Of a stretch of DNA of 64,000 nt, positions 11,010-22,760 are shown one piece after another. The stretch is from Linnemannia schmuckeri. Lineage: Eukaryota; Mortierellomycota; Mortierellomycetes; Mortierellales; Mortierellaceae. The stretch lies in the NCBI GenBank assembly GCA_029449235.1, contig JANATG010000003.1, positions 3,162,001 to 3,226,000 of the forward strand, in the 5' to 3' direction. A program made the translations under genes and the position numbers. Within the stretch, counting starts at the first letter, position 1; each line of letters begins with the position of its first letter. Below the pieces are notes generated by a model. The model searched no databases. It was given only the letters and a program-made list of their open reading frames with translations, and was not told the origin of the DNA.

Positions 11010-11726
11010 TGTGAATGAAAGTGCTGAGGTGAGAGAGAATGAGAGAGAAATGCGTGAATGTGAGTGACAGGCACCGGCAAAACTAAAAGACAGAAAAACA
11101 ACAGGAAGAGAGAAGGAGGGAAAACAAAAAGAAGGGGCAAGGGGAGAGAGGGTGGGAACGAGTTGTCCAGGGGAAGGAAGGGAGGTGTGTCCAAGGGTGA
11201 GGAGAGGAAGAGGAAGAGTCGTTAGGGGAGAAGGAGAGGAAAGAGATGAAGGAAAGGAGAGAAGAAGATGGAGGAAGAGGGATAGATGGTGGAGGACAAA
11301 GAATAGAAGAAGCAGAAGAGAGAAGAAGAGAGAAAAGAAAAAGGATTTTCAAATGCCGTTCGTTTAACAAAAATAAGAAGAATCGCGTCAAGAAGGTGAC
11401 AAAGGCTACTATTGCCACATGGGGGTAAAGGATAAAGAGCAAAAGAGATAGGGGTCTAGACCCCCTCCTGTACCATGTCTGTCTTGGTGTGTATGTGCAT
11501 GCAGAAACCAACAGAAGAGGATGAGTTCAGGGGTTGAAGGATGAACAAGCCCATCCTTAATCTCTCGTTGTTGTCATTTCTATTTCTTTTGCTATTACTG
11601 TTGATGGTGTCGTCGTCCTTGCTGTTGCTATAAGGCACACGTTGCTTGAACATCTGTTGATAACAAAGAAAAAGGCACCTTTCTTCACTCTTACTCTGAC
11701 AAATCGAATCTCGTTGCCTTCGTTCC

Positions 11727-11757
<31 letters not shown>

Positions 11758-12790
11758 CTGATGGACTCTCTCTATTGTGTGAGCACTACCCTTCCCTCTC
11801 TTTCTCTTGTTCTCCTTTGGAATCTTGATGAGCATGCCAGACATCCATCGAATACCTCGGGTATAGTACACGGTCGCCGTTAACGAGCACCAGTCCATAC
11901 ATATCGGGCTCTTGACAAGAATTGATTCTTGTTGTTTTTCTCCTCGGATAAAGAACATGAAGAAAAGTGAGCATTATCAACAGGTCAGAGTGCTTGACAT
12001 TGTTTATTTTTCTTCGCCGAAAGCCTCCCCTCTCGCTATGCTCCAAACAAATTACCAAGTAAACAAAGCAAAGTAGTCGAACGAAACTTAACAGCAAAGC
12101 CCCTTCTCTGTGTTCAAATGGTGAAAAGGGATCAGAGCCCCCATTATATTATGCACATGCGTCAACCACTTAGATTTTCTGCTTCGTTTTTTCTTTTGGT
12201 CTCTTCTTTTTACCCAGCCATTAATCTCGTTTTGTCGCCTCTTTTGCGTCCGACTCGTCAGCAGACAAAGTGTGATGTTGCATTTATTGTTAACAAGCTC
12301 CATTTTAAGCGCTTATCTGCACGTTTTTTTGTCCCTTAACTACCGCCTTCTTCGTTCTGACCTGCGGATTGGTTCATTTGCGTTCAAAACAGGACAAGTT
12401 CAGGAACGAACTCTACTTTGCCCGATCGCGTCTTTCTTCTCTCTTCAAAGAAAAAAAAAAAAGATAAGCCTCCAAAAGGTCACGTGGAGAAACTCAGCCA
12501 CCGAGCCAGTCCCTCCCTCGCTGCAGCGAGTGAGACTGTGAGTTGTTTCCCCTTTCTTTTCTAGTTAAAATACGCACCGCACACACCATGTTCATCCTCA
12601 CTACTGTCAACCACTCTCGCTTCTCTCGGTTAGAAGGAATCAAACACACCGTACTTTAAGCACTTTCAACGCAAACATCCAACAGTCAAGGATAGAAAAC
12701 GAGATAATAAGGACAACACAGAGGAAGAGTCATCACAACAGCAAACCCACCAACGACATTCTCAATCGTAACAACAGACGACAAGCACCA
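11010..12790. other. Divergent intergenic region between the Kelch-like gene and TFB2
   Basis: No supported gene is seen. It begins with a purine-rich stretch (C+T-rich as the leader of the minus-strand gene, about 11040-11340), contains a 26-T run at 11727-11752, and ends with the C/A-rich leader of TFB2. Both genes fire outward from this region, so it must contain both promoters. No canonical motif stood out. Confidence 0.5.
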
Positions 12791-14828
12791 ATGTCAAAGT
12801 TCCAAACGTCCATCCACGAGTACCTCGAAACCCTACCAGAACACACCTTCAACCGTCTCTACCAAAAACCTGCAACGTGTCTCGCCATCTTCCGGTAGAT
12901 GCTTATCTTTGCTTTTTCTGGTGCTTGAGGTCGCTGTGCAACACAAGATACTAATTTGCTCTCAATTGACAAATCTCGCTTGTAGCCTTTTGCCACCACT
13001 CGGGAAACAGATCATCATGTCCTGTCTCTATGTTGATAAACCCATTCCCGTTAACGAGATGAGACTCTGGTTCAAGGATGGCGCTGGAATCACGTAAGTC
13101 TTTCTTCTTTACTCTTTGCTCGAACAACACAACCTCTCTTAAGCAGGGAGATCATAACTACCGACGCTCTATCGTTTTACTTCCGCAGGACATAAGCACA
13201 ACCTGGAGGCTGATTATTTCATGCTCCCTTTTGTTTGTTGTTGTTTTATTGCTTAATAGAAAGCAAATGGAGGCGATGACAAGGCTCAAAGCGCTGCATA
13301 TTTTTACGGAGCAACACAACAACTACAAAATGAATCCTACTTTTCTGCAGGAATTCAGAAATGCCTTGACTGGAGGGTATGTTGTGTTCTTATATACGTA
13401 TGCATGTGCAATTGTCAGAAAATGTCCCAATAGACATAAACAAGCGGAACTAATTATTTGTTGGTATGCTGCACCCGATCAGAGGAAATTCGGAGAGTTT
13501 CGGCCTGGCGACGTCAACACCCGACAAGCACCATGTCGATATTGCATTCCTGGACGACTATGCGACAAAGCAATGGGAGGCAATTTTACATTTCATGGTC
13601 GGAACAACAGAGGGCAAACCCCCCTGCAAGGGAGTTTTGAACCTATTGGGGCGGAGTGGCCTCATGACAGGAGGATCGAACGCCCAGCAGGCAGAGAACA
13701 TGGATGCCCGCGAGTTTGCGAGCCAGATGGCGCGCCAGGATTTTGGCGTCCCCACGATCACCAATAAGGGTTTCCAGTTCTTGCTCCAGGATATTAACAC
13801 TCAGGTATGGGCGTTCTTGCTCCAGTACTTGAATATGGCTGAGAGTCTTAATATGGATCTGGTTGAGGTGTTGACGTTCTTCTTCCAATTGGGCTCGCTC
13901 GAGTTGGGAAACGATTATTCGTCCGAGAAGTTGACACCGTCGCAGACACATTTGTTGGAGGACCTGAAGGCTTATGGTATTGTGTATCAGAGGAAACGAG
14001 GGAGTAGACGGTATTATCCTACGAGACTGGCGACGACTTTGACGTCTGGAACGCCAGTTATGCTAGGGTCTCATTCGAGTGCTACCAAGAATTCCGCTGC
14101 TGGGGCTGCGGCTGCTGTCAGGAAGACTGATGATGAGGAGGAGGATGGGCATGGATTCATTGTCATTGAGACCAATTACCGCGTCTACGCCTACACTGGT
14201 ACATCTCCTTGGAACAACTCTTTTCAACTGCATCTATGATGATCAAAAACTTGGCTGCTAATAATTGCTTCCTTTTTTGTGTTCCATGAAAATAGATTCA
14301 CCGTTGCAGATTGCGGTACTGAATTTGTTTGTCCACCTCCGAGACCGCTTTCCCAACATGGTAACAGGAGTCGTCACCCGGGACAGTATCCGCCGCGCCC
14401 TCTCCAACGGCATCACAGCTGAACAAATCATCACTTACCTCTCCGCACACGCCCACGCCCAAATGCGAAAACACTCCCCCGTCCTCCCCCTTACAGTCGT
14501 CGACCAGATCCGGTTGTGGGAGATTGAAAAGAACCGACTCCGCGCGGCACCTTCATGGAACTACTCACAGTTCAATCGGCAGCAGGACTTTGAGAGCACA
14601 CTCGAGTATGCGAGTGAGTTGGGCGTTGTGCAATGGTCGGATTCTAAGAGAAAGATGCTTTGTATTACGCAGGAGGGGCATCAACCTGTGGGCGCGTATG
14701 TCAGAAAACTGATTACGAAGCATAAGGAACAGCAGGCTCAGCAGCAGCAGCAGGCGCATCAGCATCAGCAGGGGCATCAGCATCAGCAGCAGCAGCATCA
14801 TCATCATGCTACCTCTGTTCACTCTTAG
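12791..14828 (+). CDS. TFB2: TFIIH core subunit Tfb2/p52 (GTF2H4)
   Basis: There are five exons: 12791-12894, 12986-13093, 13260-13376, 13483-14198 and 14296-14828. All borders are GT-AG and the joined frame is 525 aa. Family signatures run the whole length: LPEHTFNRLYQKPATCLAIF at the N-terminus, WEAILHFMVG, FLLQDINTQVWAFLLQYL, the helix-rich middle (NMDLVEVLTFFFQLGSLELG), then GFIVIETNYRVYAYT. The C-terminal Tfb5-binding part contains ITAEQIITYLSAHAHAQM and VVDQIRLWEIEKNRLR. It ends with a Gln/His-rich tail (AHQHQQ-type repeats) absent from the human protein. p52 anchors and stimulates the XPB/Ssl2 ATPase in transcription initiation and nucleotide-excision repair. It looks intact and nuclear. 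Confidence 0.95.
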
Positions 14829-15052
14829 GATGGGTGAATGAGGGAGTGTTGTCTCTACTTGCTTTCTGGGTGTTTTTTGCTTCAAAAATAAATCTATTAG
14901 CTTTGTTTGCTCACACTTTCATTCATTATGAAAAAGTATGTTCACGAATCGTCAAAACGAGATGAAAAATCATTGTGTTTATGTTATATGCAAACATGCT
15001 ATTGTTTTCGTCCCTTTCATATTTTCTTTGATTTTTACTATTAATTTCGCTG

Positions 15053-15085
<33 letters not shown>

Positions 15086-15199
15086 ATTAATGGTTCGCGA
15101 GAGGACAGCAGCGTGTGAGTACCAAGAAAAACGCCCAGATCGCCCCAAATCCAAGCATCTCACCGGTTGCAGATGACTGAGGCTCACTCACCCACGACC
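14829..15199. repeat. Intergenic gap with 31-T homopolymer
   Basis: This is the 3' flank of TFB2 with a T run at 15054-15084, tail-to-tail with the F-box pseudogene on the minus strand. Nothing else was recognised. Confidence 0.5.
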
Positions 15200-18100
15200 C
15201 TAAAGGTCCCGATCAGGCTCCTCCTCCTTCTGGTAGAGACCTTCGTCTTCACCGTCATCATTCTGAACATTCCCCTCGCCATCATCGCCAGTATCGTCCC
15301 GAACAGTCACATCGCTGCCCTCCTCATCAGAAAAGTCATCGTCGCCTTCGACTTCGTCCTTCTGATCGGTACTGTCGACACTGTAGTCACTGTCAACCTG
15401 GACGCAGTCGCTATCGTCCCGGTCCAGATCAGAACTATGATCATCATCAGAGTCATCAGAGTCAGGGCCACCATAGCTAGCGTGCTGGTCGGTGCTCGAG
15501 CCATCACCATCAATAGTCCTACTGTTCTGATCTCTATCCATATCATCATCATATTCATCCTACGCAAGAACAATAACGCCTTCCTACTCCTAGCCGAAAC
15601 CATACTTGGCCTGCTCCAGATGATCGTCGTCGTCCTCCTAACCACTGCCGTCATCTTGGTCCAGTAGATAGTCGACAGTATCCAGTCCGAGCGCCTCTCG
15701 TTCTTACCAATGCCATCGTCGTCGTTAGGATCCTGTTCATCATACCCCTCGTAGCTGTCCTGTTCCTTGTAAAAATCCATTTCAGCTTAGTGTGTAAAGT
15801 AACCTACGTGAGCTCGAAGTTAGACCTGTTCCACTTCGTACTCATCTTCGGCCTGAGCGGTAAGGCGGACCTGTTCCTCCTCGAATTCTTGATAAGAGAG
15901 GTCCGTGGGGTCATCCGCCTGGGCTTCAAGGCAGGTCAACTCCTCCCGGAACTCATGCGCAGCCTGAGCCTCAAGGCGTTCCCGTTCCATTTCATATCCA
16001 TACTCAACCTGGGTAATAAAACGCTCCTACTCTTCCTCGTACTCGCGCTCAGCCTAAGCCATAAGATGATCCTGCTCCATTTCGTACGCCTTCCTCGCTT
16101 GCTCGTCGTAGAAGTCCTCTTCGGCTTGTTGCTCAAGGAAGACTGCCTCTGCTTGTGCCGCATGGTAGGCATCCTCGCCAAAGTCTCCCTTCTCGTCATA
16201 CTGCTCTCCATCGTCCTGACTCGACCAGCTCATCTGTGAAGGAGTTGGAGGAACCTTATCTTCTTCATCATCGTTCGAAAGGCTCCTCAGGTTCGAAGTA
16301 TTCCTCCTCATCAGGCGTCATGGGTTTTCTTCCTCAGGCTTGAAGGGTTCGTCTTCATCATCAGGTTCCATCACTTCCTCTTCTTCAGATTCCAGATCGA
16401 GGTACGAAGGCGGATACCCTGCCAGAGTAAGACCATTTTCATCTGAAAAGTCGACGCCCAGGTCATTGTTGTCCACTTCGTCTTCCTCTTCGCCTTCATC
16501 ATACACCTAGTCTCCTGCAAACGTTGAGCTTGGTGGGTCCAGGATGGATGGCTCCGTGTGCTGGTGTCGTCGCTGGAGGGCCCTCCTGAAATGATTCAGC
16601 TCGCCCACAATAAAGATCTGAATATCTGGGTTGGCCTCCATCAACATCTTGCGAAAGTGATTTCTGATCGACTCCTCGCCCAATTCAAGCTAGCGAAGAC
16701 TGGGTAGCCGAGTCGCCAGCCACTTTAAATCCTGAGGCTCTAATGGGAAGATTAGTTCCGACAAACGCAACATTCGCAGGCGCTTGAGACCCTCGATAGT
16801 ATCCCTTCCCTAATCCATCAGATTTAAAAGAAATGGAAGTCTGCACATGTCCAGTTCCTGAAGCAATAAATGTCGACCGAATTGTTGGTACAGGTCCTTG
16901 AGGCAGCTGACAGTAAGCGAGAAGGAGGACATAAGCATAGGGTCAAGTCCAGATCGAGCTCTGCAACTGTCGATCGAGGACAGAGATCCGTCGTGGATAT
17001 TGCTTATATTCAGCATCTTTAGTCCCAAACACACTCAGACCGGCTCTGAAAAAATATCCAGTATTACTCCAGGACACAGTTCAAAGTCCAGTTCATCCAA
17101 GTTAAGACAAGCATTGACAATCGTCCGAATGTCAAACGTTGTGATGAGTAGTGAGAAGTAGACCGAAAGACTCCGCAGACTCGATGCACGCACAGTTGAG
17201 GATACCAAGTCCACCAAGACCAAGTCATTTGCAGATGAGTGCCCCAGAGATACATACGCCAATCCTGGAGAAGCCCTGAACAGAGCTGATATTCCATCAG
17301 ATCTAACATAGGGACAGCACTGCAACTGAAAACAAGTCAACTTCTTGCAGTGATCCGCGAATCCAGTTAAGCCTGCGAGTTTTATGCGATAGTTGTTAAT
17401 AATGTCCAGGTCTTGCAGTCCAGGGAACGATCTTCCAAGCTCCCCGACCGACTCATCAGTAAAAACGCCATCTCCCGTCGTATAGACTCCACAGATAGTT
17501 CCTACGCTGACAGAGCACACAATCTTAATGGAATACCGTAGCCCACTCTCTACAACAGCATCCACCACGTGCTATCCGTATCCGATCAGCTCCAACTCCC
17601 GGATCTCCCTCAGGGTTGGGAAGAATCTGATGGCATCCTGCACTGTAAGATCTCCAACATCCAACCTGAGTCCGACCAGTTGATGGGCGACCCTGTCCGA
17701 AATCACAGACAGAATAGAAGAGACCTTACTGGCTGCGTCTGCCAATACTGCCGGTGCCGCTCCTTGTCCTGAATGGGACGACGATTTGAGATAGAGGTGC
17801 CTGACAAGAGAAGCCACGCTAAGGATCTGATTCAGGGCGACGTGAGCAAGTGGGACAAATGCCCATGTGTTGACAAGAGAGAGGTCCAGATAAACGACAT
17901 GGTGGCCATACTTGGCAAGTAAAGTTTTAAATTCGCGGCAGCGAGGTGGGTTGTCGATGTATGACCAGTGCAGTGGCAGTGCGGCGTGTTTCCATGCAAG
18001 CGAGACTGTTGAGCAAATTGCAAGTTGGAGTTTTTGTAAGTGTTGCGAGGATCTGGAAGATCGCTGGGATGCTAAGGGGTGATGATGGCAGTAAGGAAAG

Positions 18101-18219
18101 ACATGTTGCTGATATCGACCCCGCCTCTGCTGTTGTTGCGGGGGTGTCCAAGCATGTCGATGGTGACGATGGTCCTGCTGACATTGGATGTCATGGTTGT
18201 TGATTGCAAGAGGAGGCAA
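15200..18219 (-). pseudogene. F-box/LRR gene with many in-frame TAG codons and an acidic repeat tail
   Basis: Read from 18219 leftwards, one frame carries an F-box-like N-terminus (LQLAICSTVSLAWKHAALPL, then LHWSYIDNPPRCREF) and LRR-type blocks (LVYLDLSLVN-like, LTCFQLQCCPYVRSDGISAL, LRSLSVYF, LDELDFELCPG). It ends with a Glu/Asp-rich tail and charged repeats (EAQAAHEFREEL, TAQAEDEYEVEQ). In-frame TAG codons lie at 17572, 16810, 16690, 16507, 16054 and 16027, a TGA at 17035, and TAA at 15820 and 15787. After a shift near 15700 the acidic tail continues in another frame with TAGs at 15638, 15590, 15584 and 15560. Another shift lies near 16315. As standard code it is dead. Its 5' end is divergent from RAD16. 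Confidence 0.75.
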
Positions 18220-18593
18220 GAGGGAAAGTGGGACCTTTGTTCATGGTTGCCTTAAAGGCTATATAACTCGCGAAAAGTTGCTGAGGAAAAGTATTAAGGG
18301 TACAGGCGAGACTGCTTTTTTCGATTGTCTGCCGATCAAAAAAAAGAGAGCCAAGAAGAGATGCATTTGGTGGCAACAGCGGTCGAAAGCGTCTCTATCT
18401 TTTTAATCCCGCCGTAGACCCTTTTTTTTTCTTTCTCTTCCGCCTTTTTTTCTTTCTTGTTCCCCTCCTCAGTTGACCTTTCCCTTAAAAAAAAGCAGCC
18501 TTCTTGCATCCCTCTGTCCCTCGATTCAAGAAAAGGCTCATTCATCTCCCTTTCTCATCCCTGTACTCCCTCCTTCTAATTAACATTTCGACG

Positions 18594-21500
18594 ATGCCAC
18601 CAAAGCCAAAGTTCGCCGCAGGGGCCACAAGAACCACCCGCACCACCCTGCGGAGTCAGCAGTCTACCCCTTCTTCCATTGTCTCCTCGGCAGCACAGAG
18701 TCAAATGAACTCTGAATCCTCCAGTCCCAATACAAGTCTCTCCCTCACAAAACTCGACCTCAACTCTGAAGACGATGAAGACGACAAGATGGGTAAAGTC
18801 GCTCCCGTCTCCAGTGACGATGACGATGAAGATGACTTTGAGCCCTCGACTGCGATCCTTCCCAGTGCTATTGCTCTCGGCAAGCGACGGGCAAATGACT
18901 TTGAGGTTGTTATCCCAGCCGTCAAGCGAACTCGGAGCTCTACTAGGGTTACTCGAAATGTCAAGGCCGAGCTGGCCATCAAGAAGGAAGAGTCTTCCTC
19001 TGACAACGATGATGTCAAGAAGGAGGAGGAAGATGAAGATGACGACGATACAGTTCAGGGTAGCTCTACCGCGCCTGCATCTACCCGCAAGGCTAGACCG
19101 ACAAGAGCCCGAGCTACCAAGATTGTTGTCAAGACCGAGTCATCCCAGGCTGCTGTCGTCGGACCTGCTGCTAAGATCCAAAAGTCCAAGCCTACCCGTG
19201 CTGCCTCCAAGAGAGCCGCTGCTGCTGTCGCTGCTCAGATCGAGGAGAGTGAGGGCGACAATGACTCTGATAGCGATGTTGTCTCTGAAGAGTCTGATGA
19301 GGACTCCGAGTCTGTTGACTCTGTCAGCTCGTCTTCTTCCTCTGAGTCTGATATTACTCCTGCGCCTGCCCCTCGTCGACGTCGGGCTGCTCGCACCGCC
19401 GCACCAAGAATGACTTGGGTAACTATATCAGCGCATTTTCTTGACAACGTATGGGTTTGTGAGTGATATTTGCGTCTGATATTAATTATCTATTGATTTT
19501 CTGTTGTATGGTTGGCTGCTTTAATAGATGGAGAAGGTCAACTTGCAGTTAATTGAACAGCATCCAGAGCTAGGGACTGTCTGGGATGAACTTGACAAGG
19601 TTGGGATCATCGCCCCCGAGTTGGCGGACCAGCCCGAGGGTCTCAAGCTAACCCTTTTGCCTTTCCAGCGCGAAGGTTTGGCGTGGATGCGAAAGCAAGA
19701 AAACACACAGGTATAGCAATCGAGATCATCTTGCTTTCTACCTTTGTCCTAGTTATGAACTGTCCTTCCCTAGCTGACCATCTACAATCACTTCTAATTT
19801 TATCCGACAATAGTTCAAGGGCGGTATCCTTGCTGTAAGTCCCTCGCTTCATTTTCCAATTTTGTTCCGCACTTGTTCATTTTCCTGTTGTCAGGTACCG
19901 ACCAGTCACTAACACGTGTGTTTCTACGTCTGCAATCTTTTTGCACATAGGACGAGATGGGAATGGGCAAAACGATCCAAATGATTTCTCTGCTGCTGGC
20001 AGAGCCCGGAAAGCCCAACTTGATCGTCGCGCCTACTGTTGCCATTGTGCAATGGAGAAACGAGATTCAAGAGCACGCCCCCTCACTCAAGGTTCTCATC
20101 TTCCACGGCAGCAACCGTACCGAGAGCATGTCTGAGCTCATGAAACAAGACGTCATCCTCACCACTTGTAAGTCTCTTCGTCTGCTTGTAATTCGAGGTG
20201 TTATCTTTCTTTGCGTGATCACATATTAACTTTGTGTATTGATGTGATTGTTTATTTCCATCGCCTATTAAAGATTCAATTATTGAGGCTGGTTACCGAA
20301 AGCAAAAGTATGGTGTGAGGAAGAAGGATGTTACTGTGAAGGAGGACTCGTTGCTGCACCGCATCAAGTGGCACCGTATCGTCCTCGACGAGGCTCACAA
20401 CATCAAAGAGCGTTCGTGCAACACTGCTCGATCTGCTGTAAGTATCCTCCTGAGCATTGTTTCACTTCGTGTTCTTGTTATGTTTTATTTGTAGCAAACG
20501 TAACCTGACAAGTCTATTTTTTTGTGTTTTAGTTTGCATTGCAGTCTGATAGGAAGTGGTCACTGTCTGGCACACCTATGCAAAATCGCGTTGGTGAACT
20601 CTACTCTCTCATTCGCTTCATGCAAGCGGATCCTTTTGGGTAAGATAGCACTCGTGTTTGTTCATATCAGAGACTGCGTCTATGCGATGTTTGTCTCCTG
20701 ACATTATTTTTGTTTCTATAACCATTTAGGTACTACTACTGCAAGAAGTGCCCATGCAAGTCGTTGCACTGGAAGTATAGCAACATGAAGGACTGTGATG
20801 ACTGTGGCCACAGACCCATGGAGTAAGTTTACGTTGCGCTTTGCATTTACTTCGTCTTTAGTATTGTTGCAACTGACAACAGAGGACTAACCCAATGTTC
20901 GATCTGTGCATCTTATAGCCACTCTTGCTGGTGGAACAACGAGATTTTAAAGCCCATCCAGCACTTTGGCAGCCAAGGTTCCGGTGAAAAGGCATTCCAT
21001 AAGCTGCGAAAGCTTCTGGACCGCATCATGCTGAGAAGAACCAAGGTCGAGAGAGCTGACGACTTGGGCTTGCCACCCCGCAAGATGACCGTCAGTCGCT
21101 ACCTCTTCAACGAAGAGGAGGAGGACTTGTACGAGTCACTTTTTAGTGACACTAAGCGCAAGTTCTCTACCTATGTAGAGCAAGGGACAGTTCTTAACAA
21201 CTATGCTAACATTTTCGAGTTGCTGACCAAGATGAGACAGATGGTCGATCACCCAGATTTGGTCCTCAAGAAAGTCAAGCCTGGCCAGATCGGCCTCCCG
21301 GAGACCCTCGTCTGCTCCATCTGCCAAGAGGAGGTACCTATTCTTTTGCGAACATAATGATAAGGCGACGTATGTATCTCTGCTGTAAATCTTCCTAACA
21401 ACCCACACTTGTTCTTCTGTACCTTAACGATAGGCTGAGGACCCAATTGTCAGTAAGTGCCACCACTTGTTCTGTCGTGAGGACGCAGATCAATACATCA

Positions 21501-22760
21501 CGTCTTCATCGGTTGAGGCACCAGAGTGTCCTGTCTGTCACATTCCACTGTCGATTGATCTTGAGCAACCGACATATGTGAAGGACGAGACTGAGGCCGA
21601 TGAGGAGATTCGTCACAAGACGTTTGCTCGTACCTCGATTGTAAACCGCATCAACATGGACACCTGGCGCAGTTCTACCAAGATCGAGGCTCTTGTCGAG
21701 CATCTCTACAAGCTCCAGCGTGAGGACCGCTCCACCAAGTACTTTTTTCTCTTTTTGGTCCCTGCTTGTATGCTTCCATTTTCCGTGATTGCATCATATG
21801 TACTGATTCTCCCTTTGCTTGCTCTTCAACGAATGACGTTTTTAGGAGTATTTGCTTCTCGCAGTTTGTCACATTCTTGGATCTGATCAAGTGGCGCCTT
21901 GAGAAGGCTGGCTTCAAGGTAGTTTCGCGGTGACAGGAATGAAATGTATGAGAAATGATGACAGCCAATGCTTAATTGCATGAACCTAACACGATACGCC
22001 TTATTGCTCTTTCTTTCTTTTTGTTGTACGGGCTGTATTCCCATGATATTAATAGTGTGTCAAGTTGGATGGACATATGACGCCTTTTCAGCGCGATGCA
22101 TCGATCAAAAAGTTCTCGAATGACCCGACGGTTACTGTGTTTTTGATCTCGCTGAAGGCAGGCGGTGTTGCGTTGAACTTGACTGCCGCCAGTCGCGTCT
22201 TTATCTGTGATCCTTGGTGGAATCCCGCCGCAGGTTCGTTTTCCCCTAATTTTTTTTTTTATGGGAGTCGATGTATACACGTGCATGGATGTGGAAGAAC
22301 ATGACTGACCTGTTCGAATGGTTGCTGTTTCATGAAAAAAATAGAGCTGCAGGCGATGGATCGCATTCATCGTATTGGTCAATACCGACCGATTGTGATT
22401 ACCCGTCTGATTATTGAGAACTCGATTGAGAGCAGAATCTTGCAGCTCCAGGAGAAGAAGCAAGCCATGGTTGACAGTACTATCGGTAAGTTTTCTTTCG
22501 TTTCTTCATCCTGTCCAATAATCTCCGAAGGTTCCTCCATGCCTTTGTATTTTTCTTTTTGTGTTTTGCTGAGTTGCAATTATATGATCATTGCGCATTT
22601 TTTTTTTGTCTTGTTCTTTTTGTGTATGGAATGTGCTCTCAAGTGGTACTCTGTATTAATGCAATTGTCTATTCTCATGCTGTTGCTTCTGCTAGGCAAG
22701 GATCCAGCAGCGTTGGCTCGACTGACACCTGAGGATCTGCGATTCCTGTTTGTCAACTAG
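18594..22760 (+). CDS. RAD16: RAD16-type SNF2 ATPase / RING E3 ligase of global-genome nucleotide-excision repair
   Basis: There are thirteen GT-AG exons: 18594-19418, 19528-19710, 19814-19834, 19951-20167, 20274-20437, 20533-20639, 20730-20822, 20919-21333, 21434-21738, 21846-21918, 22056-22233, 22345-22485 and 22696-22760. The joined frame is 928 aa. The first ~275 residues are a disordered Lys/Glu/Asp/Ser-rich extension. Then come SNF2 motifs: Walker A DEMGMGKT (from residue ~344), DEAH (~454), SGTPMQNR, the RAD16-specific zinc cluster (CKKCPCK ... CDDCGHRPM ... HSCWWN), a C3HC4 RING (CSICQEEAEDP ... CHHLFC ... CPVC), and helicase C (LKAGGVALNLTAA, DRIHRIGQ). This domain order is diagnostic for Rad16, the partner of Rad7. 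It is nuclear and looks intact. Exon 3 is only 21 nt. Confidence 0.96.

Noticed and set aside
15167..15667. Plus-strand 166-codon frame rich in Ile/Val/Leu that looks like a membrane protein
   Set aside because: It is the antisense of the Asp/Ser-rich acidic tail of the F-box pseudogene; GAC/GAT codons read backwards give hydrophobic residues.
15200..18219. Alternative genetic code with TAG as Gln
   Set aside because: RAD16, TFB2 and other intact genes end at TAG, so a genome-wide reassignment is excluded; only decay or local readthrough remains.
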